Shown piece after piece: positions 37,901-52,652 of a DNA stretch of 64,000 nucleotides. The notes below the pieces were generated by a model, which saw nothing but the letters and a program-made list of their open reading frames with translations, had not been told where the DNA came from and searched no databases. A program made the position numbers and the translations under genes. Location of the stretch: assembly GCF_040958095.1 (NCBI RefSeq), contig NC_091172.1, forward strand, positions 8,360,111 through 8,424,110. The letters are read 5' to 3'. This stretch comes from Procambarus clarkii. Lineage: Eukaryota; Arthropoda; Malacostraca; Decapoda; Cambaridae. Each line of letters opens with the position of its first letter. Position 1 is the first letter of the stretch.

Positions 37901-37946
37901 ACAACAGTACATGTGTAGTGGCTTACAACAGTAAGTCACTACCGGT
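37901..37946. repeat. Minisatellite units upstream of SINE
   Basis: 'gtacatgtgtagtggcttac' and 'aacagtaagtcactacc' are diverged units of the 24-bp minisatellite that resumes at 38207, so the SINE lies inside the array or the array spread from its edge. Confidence 0.75.
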
Positions 37947-38206
37947 GGGGGAGCCCGTCGGCCGAGCGGACAGCACGCGGGATTTGTGATACTGTGGTCC
38001 TGGGTTCGATCCCAGGCGCCGGCGAGAAATAATGGGCAGAGTTTCTTTCACCCTATGCCCCTGTTACCTAGCAGTAAAATAGGTACCTGGGTCTCTGGTG
38101 TTAGTCAGCTGTCACAGGCTGCTTCCTGGGGGTGGAGGCCTGGTCGAGGACCGGGCCGCGGGGACACTAAAAGCCGCGAAATCATCTCAAGATAACTTCA
38201 AGATAG
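37947..38206 (+). repeat. tRNA-derived SINE inside minisatellite
   Basis: The head 'ggggagcccgtcggccgagc' has B box 'gggttcgatcccaggcg'. The full body ends 'atctcaagataacttcaaga'. It is close to the copy at 58400. Both flanks are minisatellite units. Confidence 0.88.
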
Positions 38207-39402
38207 TACATGTGTAGTGACTTACATCAGTACATGGGTAGTGACTTACAACAGTACATGTGTAGTGACTTACAACAGTACATGTGTAGTGACTTACAAC
38301 AGTACATGTGTAGTGACTTACAACAGTACATGTGTAGTGACTTACAACAGTACATGTGTAGTGACTTACAACAGTACATGTGTAGTGACTTACAACAGTA
38401 CATGTGTAGTGACTTACAACAGTACATGTGTAGTGACTTACAACAGTACATGTGTAATGACTTACAACAGTACATGTGTAGTGACTTACAACAGTACATG
38501 TGTAGTGACTTACAACAGTACATGGGTAGTGACTTACAACAGTACATGGGGAATGACTTACAACAGTACATGGGGAATGACTTACAACAGTACATGGGTA
38601 GTGACTTACAACAGTACATGGGTAGTGACTTACAACAGTACATGGGGAATGACTTACAACAGTACATGGGGAATGACTTACAACAGTACATGGGTAGTGA
38701 CTTACAACAGTACATGGGTAGTGACTTACAACAGTACATGCGGAATGACTTACAACAGTACATGGGTAGTGACTTACAACAGTACATGGGTAGTGACTTA
38801 CAACAGTACATGTGTAGTGACTTACAACAGTACATGGGTAGTGACTTACAACAGTACATGGGTAGTGACTTACAACAGTACATGTGTAGTGACTTACAAC
38901 AGTACATGGGTAGTGACTTACAACAGTACATGTGTAGTGACTTACAACAGTACATGTGTAGTGACTTACAACAGTACATGTGTAGTGACTTACAACAGTA
39001 CATGTGTAGTGACTTACAACAGTACATGTGTAGTGACTTACAACAGTACATGTGTAGTGACTTACAACAGTACATGGGTAGTGACTTACAACAGTACATG
39101 GGGAATGACTTACAACAGTACATGGGGAATGACTTACAACAGTACATGGGTAGTGACTTACAACAGTACATGGGTAGTGACTTACAACAGTACATGGGTA
39201 GTGACTTACAACAGTACATGGGTAGTGACTTACAACAGTACATGGGTAGTGACTTACATCAGTACATGGGTAGTGACTTACAACAGTACATGGGTAGTGA
39301 CTTACAACAGTACATGGGTAGTGACTTACAACAGTACATGGGTAGTGACTTACAACAGTACATGGGTAGTGACTTACATCAGTACATGGGTAGTGACTTA
39401 CC
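38207..39402. repeat. 24-bp minisatellite, about 50 copies
   Basis: The unit is 'agtgacttacaacagtacat' plus gtgt, gggt or ggga. Blocks of the variants alternate (gtgt at both ends of the first half, gggt toward the right). The 24-bp period keeps four frames of 338-406 codons open on both strands. Their peptides (for example CSDLQQYM) have no relation to known proteins and no frame is favoured; not called as genes. Confidence 0.95.
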
Positions 39403-39539
39403 CCCACTACACTGACTCATTGCAAGTATTGCTCTGATCACCACCACTTCTTTAATCAACATCTACACCCATCCACAGGAACACCAATATAAGAATTCTC
39501 TCCTACATCTTCCAACTAAAGTGCTTTTTTTCAGGGACC

Positions 39540-39760
39540 TATCATTGCGTTTCTTTACAAGTTTTCTTGTCCCCTTTGTTTATTTCTATTAGTATCTTAC
39601 ACATCTGAATCATGTCTCTTCTGGTTGTTTTATCTTCCAATGTTCCAAGATTTAATTCATTTAAGTAGTCTTCGTAGCTCATGCATACTTTTAATATTAG
39701 TTGTGTAATAAGTCTTATGAACTTCTTAGATTTTTTTTTTATTTGCAAGGTGTTTGTGTG
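39540..39760 (-). mobile_element. Decayed CR1-like LINE C-terminus
   Basis: The 68-codon minus frame has SYEDYLNELNLGTLEDKTTR then RDMIQMCKILIEINKGDKK, aligning to the LEDRRxRGDMI...KIL block of the LINEs at 27.6 and 40.2 kb. Confidence 0.65.
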
Positions 39761-39761
39761 T

Positions 39762-39984
39762 ACTCACCTAGTTGTGCTTGCGGGAGTTGAGCTCTGCTCT
39801 TTCGGCCCGCCTCTCAACTGTCAATCAATCAACTGTTACTAACTACTATTTTTAGTAGTAGCTAACAATAGTAGTTAGCTAACAACTACTATTGTTAGTA
39901 GTTGTTAATGTACTCACCTATTTGTGCTTGCGAGGGTTGAGCTTTGGCTCTTTGGCCCCCGCCTCTCAACTGTCAATCAACTGG
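39762..39984 (-). repeat. Two LINE 3'-end modules around a palindrome
   Basis: Modules 39762-39835 and 39907-39980 ('ctcacctagttgtgcttgcg', 'cgcctctcaactgtcaatca') flank 39836-39906, a palindromic mixture of 'actactattgttagtagt' words. The second module belongs to the LINE piece at 39985. Confidence 0.7.
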
Positions 39985-40510
39985 TGTACAGATTCCTGAG
40001 CCTACTGGGCTCCATCATATCTACATTTGAAACTGTGTATGGAGTCAGCCTCCACCACATCACTGCCTAATGCATTCCATCTGTTAACTACTCTGACACT
40101 GAAAAAGTTCTTTCTAACGTCCCTGTGGCTCATGTGGGTACTCAGTTTCCACCTGTGTCCCCTTGTTCGCGTACCATCAATGTTGAATAGTTTATCCTTA
40201 TTTACCCGGTCGATTTCTTTGAGGATTTTGTAGGTTGTGATCATGTCTCCCCTTACTCTTCTGTCTTCCAGTGTCGTAAGATGCATTTCCCGCAGCCTTT
40301 CCTCGTAACTCATGCCTCTTAGTTCTGGGACAAGTCTAGTGGCATACCTTTGAACTTTTTCCAGCTTCGTCTTGTGCTTGACAAGGTACGGGCTCCATGC
40401 TGGGGCCGCATACTCCAGGATTGGCCTGACATATGTGGTATACAAAGTTCTGAATGATTCCTTACACAAGTTTCTGAATACCGTTCTTATGTTGTCCAAT
40501 CTGGCATATG
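39985..40510 (-). mobile_element. CR1-like LINE, C-terminal 165 codons intact
   Basis: A single minus frame (40499-40002) encodes the post-catalytic part: SFRTLYTTYVRPILEYAAPA, YEERLREMHLTTLEDRRVRG, RGHRWKLSTHMSHRDVRKNF and WNALGSDVVEADSIHSFKCR. It is the best preserved copy of the family in the window. The 5' end is truncated before the catalytic blocks. The 3' module follows at 39907-39980. Confidence 0.85.
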
Positions 40511-40527
40511 CCAGGCTGGCTGTGTGT

Positions 40528-40605
40528 ATTCACCTAGTTGTATTCACTTAGTTGTGTTTGCGGGGGGTTGAGCTTGGCTCTTTCGGCCCGCCTCTCAACT
40601 GTCAA
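40528..40605 (-). repeat. LINE 3'-end module
   Basis: 'gggggttgagcttggctctt' and 'cgcctctcaactgtcaatca' again, upstream (plus-strand right) of the LINE; evidence of a further truncated copy. Confidence 0.65.
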
Positions 40606-40639
40606 TCAACTGTTTACTACTTTTTTTCCCCACACCACA

Positions 40640-40826
40640 CGCACACACCCCAGGAAGCAGCCCGTGACAGCTGACTAACTCCCAGGTACCTATTTACTGC
40701 TAGGTAACAGGGGCATTCAGGGTGAAAGAAACTTTGCCCATTTGTTTCTGCCTAGTGCGGGAATCAAACCTGCGCCACAGAATTACGAGTCCTGCGTGCT
40801 ATCCACCAGGCTACCAGGCCCCCCCC
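40640..40826 (-). repeat. tRNA-derived SINE, minus copy
   Basis: On the minus strand it runs from the head near 40826 ('gcctggtagcctggtggata') through the B-box-like 'caggtttgattcccgcac' to the body 'gttacctagcagtaaatagg' and 'gctgtcacgggctgcttcct'. The 3' part stops at 'ggggtgtgtg'. Confidence 0.8.
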
Positions 40827-40839
40827 TGTGTGTGTAAGT

Positions 40840-41002
40840 GTGTACTCACCTATTTGTACTCACCTATTTGTGCTTGCAGGATCGAGCATTGACTCTTGGA
40901 TCCCGCCTTTCCAGCTATCGGTTGTTTACAGCAATGACTCCTGTGTGTATGCGTGTGCATGCGTGCGTGCGTGCGTGCGAGAGAGAGAGAGAGAGAGAGA
41001 GA
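40840..41002 (-). repeat. Diverged LINE 3'-end module and (GA)n
   Basis: 'ctcacctatttgtgcttgca' repeats twice, then a diverged module to about 40930; GC-alternating 'gcgtgcgtgcgtgcgtgc' and a 24-bp GA tract (40979-41002) follow. Confidence 0.65.
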
Positions 41003-41909
41003 AACAAAGTCTTCATCTTGTTGTTCACCTAACCTGTTGCCAGAGGCTTTATAGCGAGAGTATGCACCTTTCACTTCAACAGGTAGACCCATAGTTCTGT
41101 ATTAACTTTCCTGAAGTTTGTGTGTCAGTCTCTCTCTCTCTCTCGCCGTAGCTATGTTGATCATGTTTCCAGAAGAAAATTATTTTATGAAGAAAATTAT
41201 AGAGTTTTCAACTTGTTTACATAAAAATAGAGTAATAGGATTAAAGTAATCGAGGTTAATTTGTGTTGATGATCAATTTTGCTCATGTAAAAGCCATATG
41301 TAGTAACTCATTTATTGAGAAGTGCCTTATTAAAATAATTACTTCACTCAATGTCATCATAACTCACTTGCATTTTGCCAACAGCTCAAGTTTCTGTACA
41401 ATATTTTCCCAATCCTTGGATGGCAGGATTATACTTTCCCTTAATTTAAAACATAGATTCAGACAGGCACTTTAAATCATAATACAATTTGCATGAATAA
41501 ATGCAACACATATCCAAGAATTTGTGGAAAATACGGGACACCAACGTGTATACAAAATATACTCCAAATAAACTTTGTTTGGAGGTCTAACCGCTTTCAA
41601 TAAATAATGTTGTACAAGTGAAGAAAACAAGATATTAATCACATATACTATTGATAAATATAAAGGGAATTAGTCTGTATTATATTATTCAAGCAAAGGA
41701 TGTAATACTCATATTGTGCTTCTTGTATCATTACTTCGTCTGTCTTGATTTATAATATTGTTTTCCTCTGGTGATTATTGAGGATGATGTCATTCGAAAT
41801 CTTGTCATAAACCGTAATAAATCTATGATTTCACAAGATGTTTGTCATTGTCTTAATTATTATTTGCAGCGTTAAACTGCAACATTAAATATATGTCTAT
41901 AGATATACA

Positions 41910-41918
<9 letters not shown>
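41003..41918. other. Unassigned AT-rich sequence
   Basis: No recognised gene or repeat in about 0.9 kb. Confidence 0.45.

Positions 41919-41973
<55 letters not shown>
41919..41973. repeat. (TA)n microsatellite
   Basis: A 55-bp TA tract at the left end of the 252-family palindrome. Confidence 0.95.
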
Positions 41974-41976
<3 letters not shown>

Positions 41977-42464
41977 AACAAGCCTGAATGGTCCCCAGGA
42001 CATATGCAACTGAAAACTCACACCCCAGAAGTGACTCGAACCCATACTCCCAGAAGCAACGCATCTGGTATGTACAAGACGCCTTAATCCACTTGACCAT
42101 CACGACCGGACATAATGAGGTGATAGCCGAGGCTATTTGAACCACCCCACCGCCGGCACTCGGATAGTTATCTTGGGCATAGCATTTTACCAAATCACCT
42201 CATTCTTTGGGGCAACACGTGAGGAACACAAATAACACAAATTTGTGTTCCTCACGTGTTGCCCCAAAGAATGAGGTGATTTGGTAAAATGCTATGCCCA
42301 AGATAACTATCCGAGTGCCGGCGGTGGGGTGGTTCAAATAGCCTCGGCTATCACCTCATTATGTCCGGTCGTGATGGTCAAGTGGATTAAGGCGTCTTGT
42401 ACATACCAGATGCGTTGCTTCTGGGAGTATGGGTTCGAGTCACTTCTGGGGTGTGAGTTTTCAG

Positions 42465-42466
<2 letters not shown>
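41974..42466. mobile_element. Palindromic dimer of the 252-bp tRNA-like unit
   Basis: The left arm (41974-42234, unit on minus strand) and right arm (about 42240-42466, plus strand) meet at 'aataacacaaattt'. Relative to the large array the unit has extra 'agaagcaacgcatc' in the tRNA variable region. Each arm has the tRNA-Ser-like block ('aagtggattaaggcgtc', B box 'gggttcgagtc'). The right arm ends at 'gttttcagtt' straight into (AT)n, the same end as at 17662. This looks like a single-unit version of the 14.5-17.7 kb structure. Confidence 0.9.

Positions 42467-42542
<76 letters not shown>
42467..42542. repeat. (AT)n microsatellite
   Basis: A 76-bp AT tract forming the 3' side of the palindrome. 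Confidence 0.95.
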
Positions 42543-42545
<3 letters not shown>

Positions 42546-43689
42546 AACAGGAGAGAGAGTTGCTCTAAGGTGAGTAGCATACTACAGCCAGGCTTGCCAA
42601 CTGCTGAATGATTTGTCCATCACCTAACTGAGAAGCAAGTGTCGAGTGAGTGACAGGGAATAATGCCTCAATGTTGAAGGTCATGTTCCCTGCCTTATCA
42701 ATAATTCAAGCCGGTGCTCGGGTTCCCGACGCCCCCCTCAAGACAACACCAATCACCAGCCCACCTCAACAGTCTGGGAAATCACCTCCCACAGCTTCAT
42801 GTCCTAAGTTAACGTCTAAGAAGTCACCCCCAGACACGCACACACCTTAACTGATGGACCAAGATATGGTTAAAAGTTACAAAATTTGGAGTTCCCAATT
42901 ATATATGAATTCAATCCAGGTTAAGTCAGTTTCGACCATATTGACTTAATTGACTTGGTTGTCTACGGGTTAGGGGGGGGGCGGGTATCAGGGGTGACCG
43001 GGGAGGCTGGTTTGATGCCGTCCTGATCCAAAGATTTTCTCAGAGATACATCACATTATTGTGATGTCATTGTGTACTAACTTCTTTATTCATTAAAGCC
43101 ATTAATGATTTTCTCTTAGCAAATCTCCCTCGCAGCTGACGGGGCAGTAACAGCATATCCGAAACCTGCACAACCACAGCGCAAATACGCGAGAATCAGA
43201 AAATGGAAACACTGTAGGTGTAATATGTGTCAGTGAGGACACAGTAACTGTGTCCTGTGTACAGAAACTGTGTCGCCGTTACTTTGTGTCCTCGTGGCGT
43301 CAGAGATACCAGTACAGCACCAACACTAAGAGACGAACACCCCCCCCCCCACAGCTCGTCGTGGCAAGTGTATGGTTCACACTATATCGTGTATCTGTAC
43401 CTTTAACAGAACGTCGCATTTTGACATATACTCTACATAAGGCAAAAAATTGTCGTACTAGAAAATGGTTAGCGGCTCGCGAAATTGATGTACTGTCTCG
43501 TGTTGTGTTTTGGGTCCTCTGGTAGATTAAGATAAGGGCACTTAAGTTCGACAGTTTCTTGACGTTGGGAAACCTTAGGAGGATGGGCTGGGTCGTTGTC
43601 ATCAGAACGAGACCCTCGTGTGTAGAGGAATCCGTTATTTATTTATTTACATATACAAGATTATTTGTCTACATATACGACAGTTCTTA
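42543..43689. other. Unassigned sequence
   Basis: No recognised feature. It has G- and C-runs at 42973 and 43340. Two opposed frames of 91 and 100 codons around 43250-43600 overlap almost fully, so at most one could be real, and neither has a motif. Confidence 0.4.
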
Positions 43690-43925
43690 CATTCTTCAAC
43701 AGCCACACGCACACTCAGCATTTCGGGCAGGTCCTTAATCCAGATTTTCCCCAGAATACGACCCGCCAAATTGTTTAACAGCCAGGTACCTATACACTGC
43801 TGGGTGAACAGAGGCTACAGTTATGGATTGGCGCCATATAAATCCTCCCCGGCCAGAATACGAACCCAGGGCAAAGCGCTCTCGAAATGCCAGGCGAGTG
43901 TTTTAATTACCACTTCGCCACAGGG
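43690..43925 (-). repeat. tRNA-Gly-like SINE, minus copy
   Basis: Minus strand from 43925: 'ctgtggcgaagtggtaatta', 'aaacactcgcctggcatttc', then B box 'gggttcgtattctggccggg'. The body has 'ggcgccaatccataactgta', 'ggtacctggctgttaaacaa' and 'aaggacctgcccgaaatgct'. The 'actcgcctggc' stretch resembles tRNA-Gly(GCC). This is a different family from the SINE at 25.0 kb. Confidence 0.75.
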
Positions 43926-45028
43926 ACTGCTGTTATTGATAAAGCAGCTTTGTCTTTCCCTCTATTATCAACGGTTATTTCAGAGAATTGAATCCAAATC
44001 ACTTTAAACAAATGCTCAACCCTTCAATCGAAAACATTACACTGGACTTGTCTGAACAAACAAGATTTACCAAAACATGCCTGACTGGCCACATACCTCA
44101 TGTCCTCAGACCTACATTCTTTGAAGCGTTCCTCTGTGCCTCAGGAAGACGAATGGGAGAATAAGAAATAACGCTGCGGTGAGAACAGACAACCAGGATG
44201 CACCTGACTGGCTTAAAAACCAAAACAATTCGTGTTCGACATTCCATGTTGATGTGAAGCGGCAGCCCATGCAGCCGGAGCCAGCAACCCGTCCCCCTTC
44301 AACAATGGCCGAATGCTCCCAAATCCACCCCACAAAACGTGTTTATGAAAGAAAAACTGTTTACACACGACTCACAACTGATGATCTATGTTCTTCTCTT
44401 GAACAGTGCTTTGTTGACGTCTTCTGTTCAAACTGCACCTCTCTAAATGCTTGTACGCGTACTCCACATACCAACAGACCCTTACCTAGGTTAGGCCTAA
44501 CTATTCAATATATTAAAGTATGTAATCTATATATATATTTGAGAAAATACAAATTTTGAATATGAAGTAATTTAAAACTGATGAATGTGTCTGGGATCGA
44601 CCACCCAGGTTGGACGACCTTAGTCTGATAACAGGTTGAAGGTTGGTGCATTCATTAATCACATTACTACCGAAAAAGCCATGATAAAACTGTATTTAAA
44701 AAATGTCTTCAACTTGATCAGCTAGACCAAGGCTGTACTCCAAGCTGTCTTTCAACATTTCCCATCCCTCTACCCGTTTGTAAATTCTTGCTACAGTATA
44801 GACCAAAAAGCTATCATTCGAAGAATGCTAAATTAGTTGACGTGAAGGTGTCCAGCAGGTTGAACCCGACGCCACTCCACCTTTCTACTCAATCATCAAA
44901 GAGGTCAATAAGAGCCTGTCCAGCGAGTTTAAAATATCCGGTTCTTGGGTGATGCTACCCTGGCTGGTCTCCCTGAAGCCTGCCTGGAGGACATCAGAAT
45001 AACTCTGGGTCATGAAGTCAACCTTAGG
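43926..45028. other. Unassigned sequence
   Basis: 44380-44430 faintly resembles the 'gaacagtgcttcgctgatga' words near 50.12 kb, hinting at an old repeat. No gene recognised; the 126-codon frame at 44179 has no motif. Confidence 0.4.
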
Positions 45029-45090
45029 AGGCCTGGTCGACGACCGGGCCGCGGGGACGCTGAGCCCCGGAACCACCTCAAGGTAGGCGT
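45029..45090 (+). repeat. SINE/LINE tail fragment
   Basis: 'ggaggcctggtcgacgaccg', 'ggccgcggggacgctgagcc' and 'ccggaaccacctcaaggtag' form the tail shared by the decapod SINE and by the CR1-like LINE at 19.6-20.5 kb. Confidence 0.75.
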
Positions 45091-45659
45091 CAACTGGTAC
45101 GCCTGTTAAGTGTGAAGCAATCTCCTGCGACCATCATATCATAGGTCGATTAACAGACCGTCTGCCTGATATCATCATAATTGTTTCTAAAGGCAGCATC
45201 ACCTCGGAGCTCTTCTTGGACCAAACGCCCTTCACAAGTTCCGTGGTGAGAAAATCCATGACCTGAGAGAATGGATAAGAGGACTGAAGAGACTGACGTT
45301 CATGATATCCTTTATTTAGTGTCCACCAACACACAATAGCCTTAAGCTAGGTGAACATGATGCTAAAAATAAATCCGTAACACTTCGGTCGATATCTCAC
45401 AGTGGAAACAAGCTGCCTTTCTGTCAGAATTTGGGCCAAAGAGTATGCACAGCCACCCAGATGGCTGTACCAGCCGCCCTGTCTTCCTCAGTATCTGACA
45501 GTTTGGTGAAGAAAATCCTACCAAATAACCTAAGTAACTTAGCATGAGTACACGACCGCAGTTTTACTCACTACACCACTAAATGGGTTTCTTTTACACC
45601 CCCAACTTCCTCCATCTGAAAACCATAGACACTCCAGCTAGAACAGACCATTCCTTGAC

Positions 45660-45910
45660 GAAGCAGCTGTAATGTTTATTGATAATACAACACCATATGA
45701 GACTGGTTGCCTCATCACGTCGGCAGCTCCCTATGTTGGTGACTTCCTATTAGCCAGCTCAAGCTGGCCGCAGGCACGCATCTCAGACCGTATGCCCTCC
45801 ATATCGCAGTGCCTCTCTGCCTTGCTACCATAATTCACACCAAATATATGTGTATTTATGGTGTGCCAGAGGCTCTCTTCTCCGAGAGACAGGGAACCTT
45901 CTAATAAAGC
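45660..45910 (+). mobile_element. LINE C-terminal fragment (APHAGDFLLA type), copy 2
   Basis: Frames give ITSAAPYVGDFLLASS, then in another frame AGTHLRPYALHIAVPLCLA, matching the order at 37.5 kb. It is heavily decayed. No 5' part is seen. Confidence 0.5.
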
Positions 45911-46412
45911 CAGAGGTGGTATTCTTAAGGTATATATTACATATTACATCGTCGCGAAATTCTTCTCATAAATAAGCTTTGACGTAAGACTTGTCGGAAA
46001 AAACCGACACCATTTACTAACATTTAATACAATAGACAGATAATATTGCTGCTGGTTTGTATAAACAAATTAACTCATAGAAAATGAGGCACAGAGGAAA
46101 TTTCCTTGGAAGAAAACGGGGGATTTAATGGCAACATTGCTATATGTCGCCATTAAACTTGCCATTATATTAATGGGAATCATTCTTAATACATCAGTCT
46201 CTGGACTGTAAACATCATAAAAACATTTCCACTGAACCAACCTAATTATCGGCACTTAAATAGATTAAATGTAGGCCCTTTTTCTAGTTCTTGACGACAT
46301 CTGGACATGACGCTGGATGCGTCAGTGGGAGGTCAGTCAGTAGTCGCCAATTTTAACTTAACCAACAAGCCTCGCTGGAGAAGAACAGCTCTACACACAG
46401 AGATCACACTAA

Positions 46413-46482
46413 CGTGATGCATCAAATGAACAAATCTGCGTCGAATCCTCGTCGCGGCCCTTGTGGATTTGTTCATTTAGTG
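46413..46482. repeat. Collapsed inverted pair of tRNA SINE
   Basis: A minus tail 'gatgcatcaaatgaacaaat' is followed after a few bases by the plus-strand end 'tcgaatcctcgtcgcggccc' and 'ttgtggatttgttcattt'. It is the same family as 1886-2100 with the tRNA heads lost from the middle. Confidence 0.75.
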
Positions 46483-47239
46483 TTATGGGATGTAAAGTGC
46501 TCCTATTATCAACCCATTCATCGTCTCCTAATAAGGGAAGTCCTGATACCGAAACCCGTTTATTATCTATTCATTCCTGGCCAGAAATGTATAGGAGATG
46601 AGGGTAAACCGGTTAGGACGCTAGCTCAAAACTAACAAGGTAAATATTACTTGGATGTTATCTCATAAATAACTATATTTCCCCCTTGATATAACTGTCA
46701 TATATAGGATTACTGCTATTATTGTCAGTGCCCTTTGACAGGTGTGATTGAAGAGAAAGAAGAATTAATAAGAATTACCTGGCAACTTTTTTTTTATCTT
46801 TATTTAAGAAAATACAATATAAATCATATATACATAAGTTTTACAAGGCAATTCTACATTATAATTCTTAGTGAACAAGTGTTTCATTAGTACAGAACAT
46901 GATTTTTTAGTACATATGGTGAAGGTAGCCTCACCCAAGAGGAGTACTGACTGGCGTGTTTCATCCATGTTTATATCTGGTTATCGAGGCCTTAATCATT
47001 CATAAAGATAAGCTGTATTCAATTTTAGTTACCAATATATATAGTCTGATATTGTAGTGAATATCTACAAATCAATCATTTTGATTGATAGATTATATAT
47101 ATGAATAATTTAATAAACCCCCAAAATGTATAGAAAGCGATTTGTTTGACTTTAAATATCATACAGTCCACTATCGACATAAATAAATTAACGTAAAAAT
47201 AAATCACTATATAAATTACTATATATATTACGGTATAAA
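46483..47239. other. Unassigned sequence
   Basis: A T-run followed by 'atctttatttaag' at 46793-46812 could be the antisense of a retroelement 3' end. Otherwise nothing recognised. Confidence 0.4.
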
Positions 47240-47372
47240 TTAATATAAATAAGAATTCATTAATATAAATAGGAATTCATTATTGTAAATTAGAATTCAT
47301 TAATATAAATTAGAATTCATTAATATAAATTAGATTGCATTAATATAAATTAGAATTCATTAATATAAATTG
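47240..47372. repeat. 20-bp tandem repeat, about six copies
   Basis: The unit 'aattcattaatataaattag' varies slightly. AT-rich, non-coding. Confidence 0.85.
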
Positions 47373-49755
<2,383 letters not shown>

Positions 49756-49962
49756 TATGTGCTGTGTCCAACCGCTTGAGCTGGAAAGCACAGCGATGGT
49801 CTGGCTTCATGCAGGTCGGCGTTCAATCCTCGACTGTCCAAGTGGTTGGGCACCATTCCTCCCCCCCCCGTCTCATCCCAAATCCTTATCCTGACCCCTT
49901 CCCAGTGCTATATAGTCGTAATGGCTTGGCGCTTTCCCCTGATAGTTTCCTTCCTTCATATG
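49756..49962 (+). repeat. tRNA-derived SINE, third family
   Basis: Head around 'cttgagctggaaagcacagc', B-box-like 'ggcgttcaatcctcgac', then 'caagtggttgggcaccattc', 'aaatccttatcctgacccct' and 'gtgctatatagtcgtaatgg', 'cttggcgctttcccctgat'. Other copies are at 62205-62380; fragments at 4.0, 4.75 and 30.65 kb. Confidence 0.75.
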
Positions 49963-50139
49963 TACTGTAAGTTACTATTAATATAATTAATATCTATGTA
50001 TAGTTAGTCGTAGGTTAAGTTAGGCGTTTCGATTCTCTTGGCATTTGTTTGTATTTGAAATATGTGGGTGAAGCATTTACAGTATTGCGATTCAAGAAGA
50101 GGTCATCAGCGAAGCACTGTTCGAAAAATGTTCGAACGC

Positions 50140-50390
50140 CATTACTTGTAAACCAGCCCGTCCTCCAAACAAAGACCCAAAAGTGATTCCATTCACCCGC
50201 CAAGCCCCCTGTTTATGAATGGAAAACGTTTTTTTTCGTTCGAACACTTCCGGAACAAGTGCTTCACTGACGACTTTTGTTCGAACCACAACGCTGACGA
50301 GGACGGGCTGGTTTACGAATGAAAATGATTTAAACATGCAACCCGTCCTCCAAACAAAGATCCAAAAGTGATTCCATGCACCCGCCATAA
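50140..50390. repeat. Partial duplication 'cccgtcctccaaacaaaga'
   Basis: A 50-bp segment ('cccgtcctccaaacaaagac' plus 'ccaaaagtgattccat' and 'cacccgcca') occurs at about 50157-50205 and 50341-50388. Between them lie 'gacgggctggtttacgaatg' (complement of part of it) and 'ttcgaac' words, giving nested direct and inverted repeats. The family is not named here; non-coding. Confidence 0.7.
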
Positions 50391-51165
50391 AACTTTAATA
50401 TAATAATACTAATTTTTATGTGAAAATAAACCTATTTATAATACTCAATACATTGAAAATTTATGAATATGTCAAGGAAGGTAAGGGGTGGGGTTGGGGG
50501 GATGGCCACTGCTTTAACGAGCCTAGCCTGAGGACAGACTCTATATATATTGGTAAACTGTAAACAACCTTTTTACCTGGTAAGCCATCAGCCGGCCGCT
50601 GGCTCCCACTCCCTGCAACCGGGGTTGAGTGGGAGAGGGCATGGCGGCGGCCCTTACAGTAACCATAACACTTTTTTTCTCCAATGTTTAAATCATTCGT
50701 GAATGTGACGGACACAAAATAATCCCATAAGAGAGCTCTGAAGCTCCCTACTTTCGTCTGCTCTTCCCTCAGACTTTACTTTTAATTTATGCGACGGTCT
50801 GCTGCCTGATCCAGTTCATACTGTGCCTCCATAACCATGCACACCTTCCTTCAACGACGGATTTAATTCAGTCGTTTATCTCTTGTTGAAACACTAACAA
50901 GAAGATAAAATAAGTACAGAATATTGTAGAATTTTATGTAGGCTACTGCATCAAATATCCTTGAAATAAGGAAGAGTAAATTTGTAAAAGATAACAACTT
51001 TTTATAGAGTGATGTTATATGTACTGATCTCTGAGCATAAGTGACTAGTTTATCACTTTAAGTAATTTTCTCGTAAATTATGTTAACTGCTTGGACGACA
51101 GTCAGACGAAAATGATCTCTCTCTCTCTCTTCCATTTTACTTAAACCTGGGGCTAAATTCATTTT
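50391..51165. other. Unassigned sequence
   Basis: No gene or repeat recognised. Confidence 0.4.
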
Positions 51166-52125
<960 letters not shown>

Positions 52126-52149
52126 ACTTTGGTAATTACACACACACAC

Positions 52150-52320
52150 ACATACAGGTCCTTGCGGCCAGTTCGGGAGTTTCGGGTTAAGGTCCCGGAT
52201 TCAATTCCCGGTCGAGGGAGAAACAAATGGGCAGTGTCTTTCACCTGACAGCTTTGTTCACCGAGCAGTAAATTATTACCTGTGAGTTAGTCAGTTGTTG
52301 TGGGCTGCATCTTGGTGATG
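52150..52320 (+). repeat. tRNA-derived SINE, diverged plus copy
   Basis: 'ccttgcggccagttcgggag', the B-box-like 'ccggattcaattcccgg', 'gagaaacaaatgggcagtgt' and 'gttgtgggctgcatcttgg' place it in the family of 25.0 and 37.9 kb. The 3' end is lost. Confidence 0.75.
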
Positions 52321-52477
52321 CATATGTATGTGCGTGAGCGAGAAATAAAGTAGTGGTTATGATAGAGAAAAATAGGTCGGGAGTTAGTACATTTGACAAC
52401 CGACGGTTGGAAAGGCGGGGTCCAAGAGCTAACAGCTCGACCCTACAAGCACAAACAGTAAATACAGAAATTGTATC

Positions 52478-52652
52478 TAACTCTCTCTACACCCAGCACT
52501 AACTACAGGTCGCTGTAGACGTGACACAAACAGTCTCTCGCTCTCTCTACACCCAGCACTAACTACAGGTCGCTGTAGACGAGACACAAACAGTCTCTCG
52601 CTCTCACTACACCCAGCACTAACTACAGGTCGCTGTAGACGTGACACAAACA
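52478..52652. repeat. 60-bp tandem repeat, three copies
   Basis: The unit 'acacccagcactaactacag', 'gtcgctgtagacgtgacaca', 'aacagtctctcgctctctct' is repeated with single changes. Frames across it are artefacts. Confidence 0.9.

Noticed and set aside
38207-39402. Four open frames of 338-406 codons
   Set aside because: The 24-bp period keeps frames open on both strands at once; peptides are pure unit repeats with no domain and no favoured frame.
43250-43602. Opposed 91- and 100-codon frames as a gene
   Set aside because: They overlap on opposite strands, lack motifs and conserved features, and fit chance.
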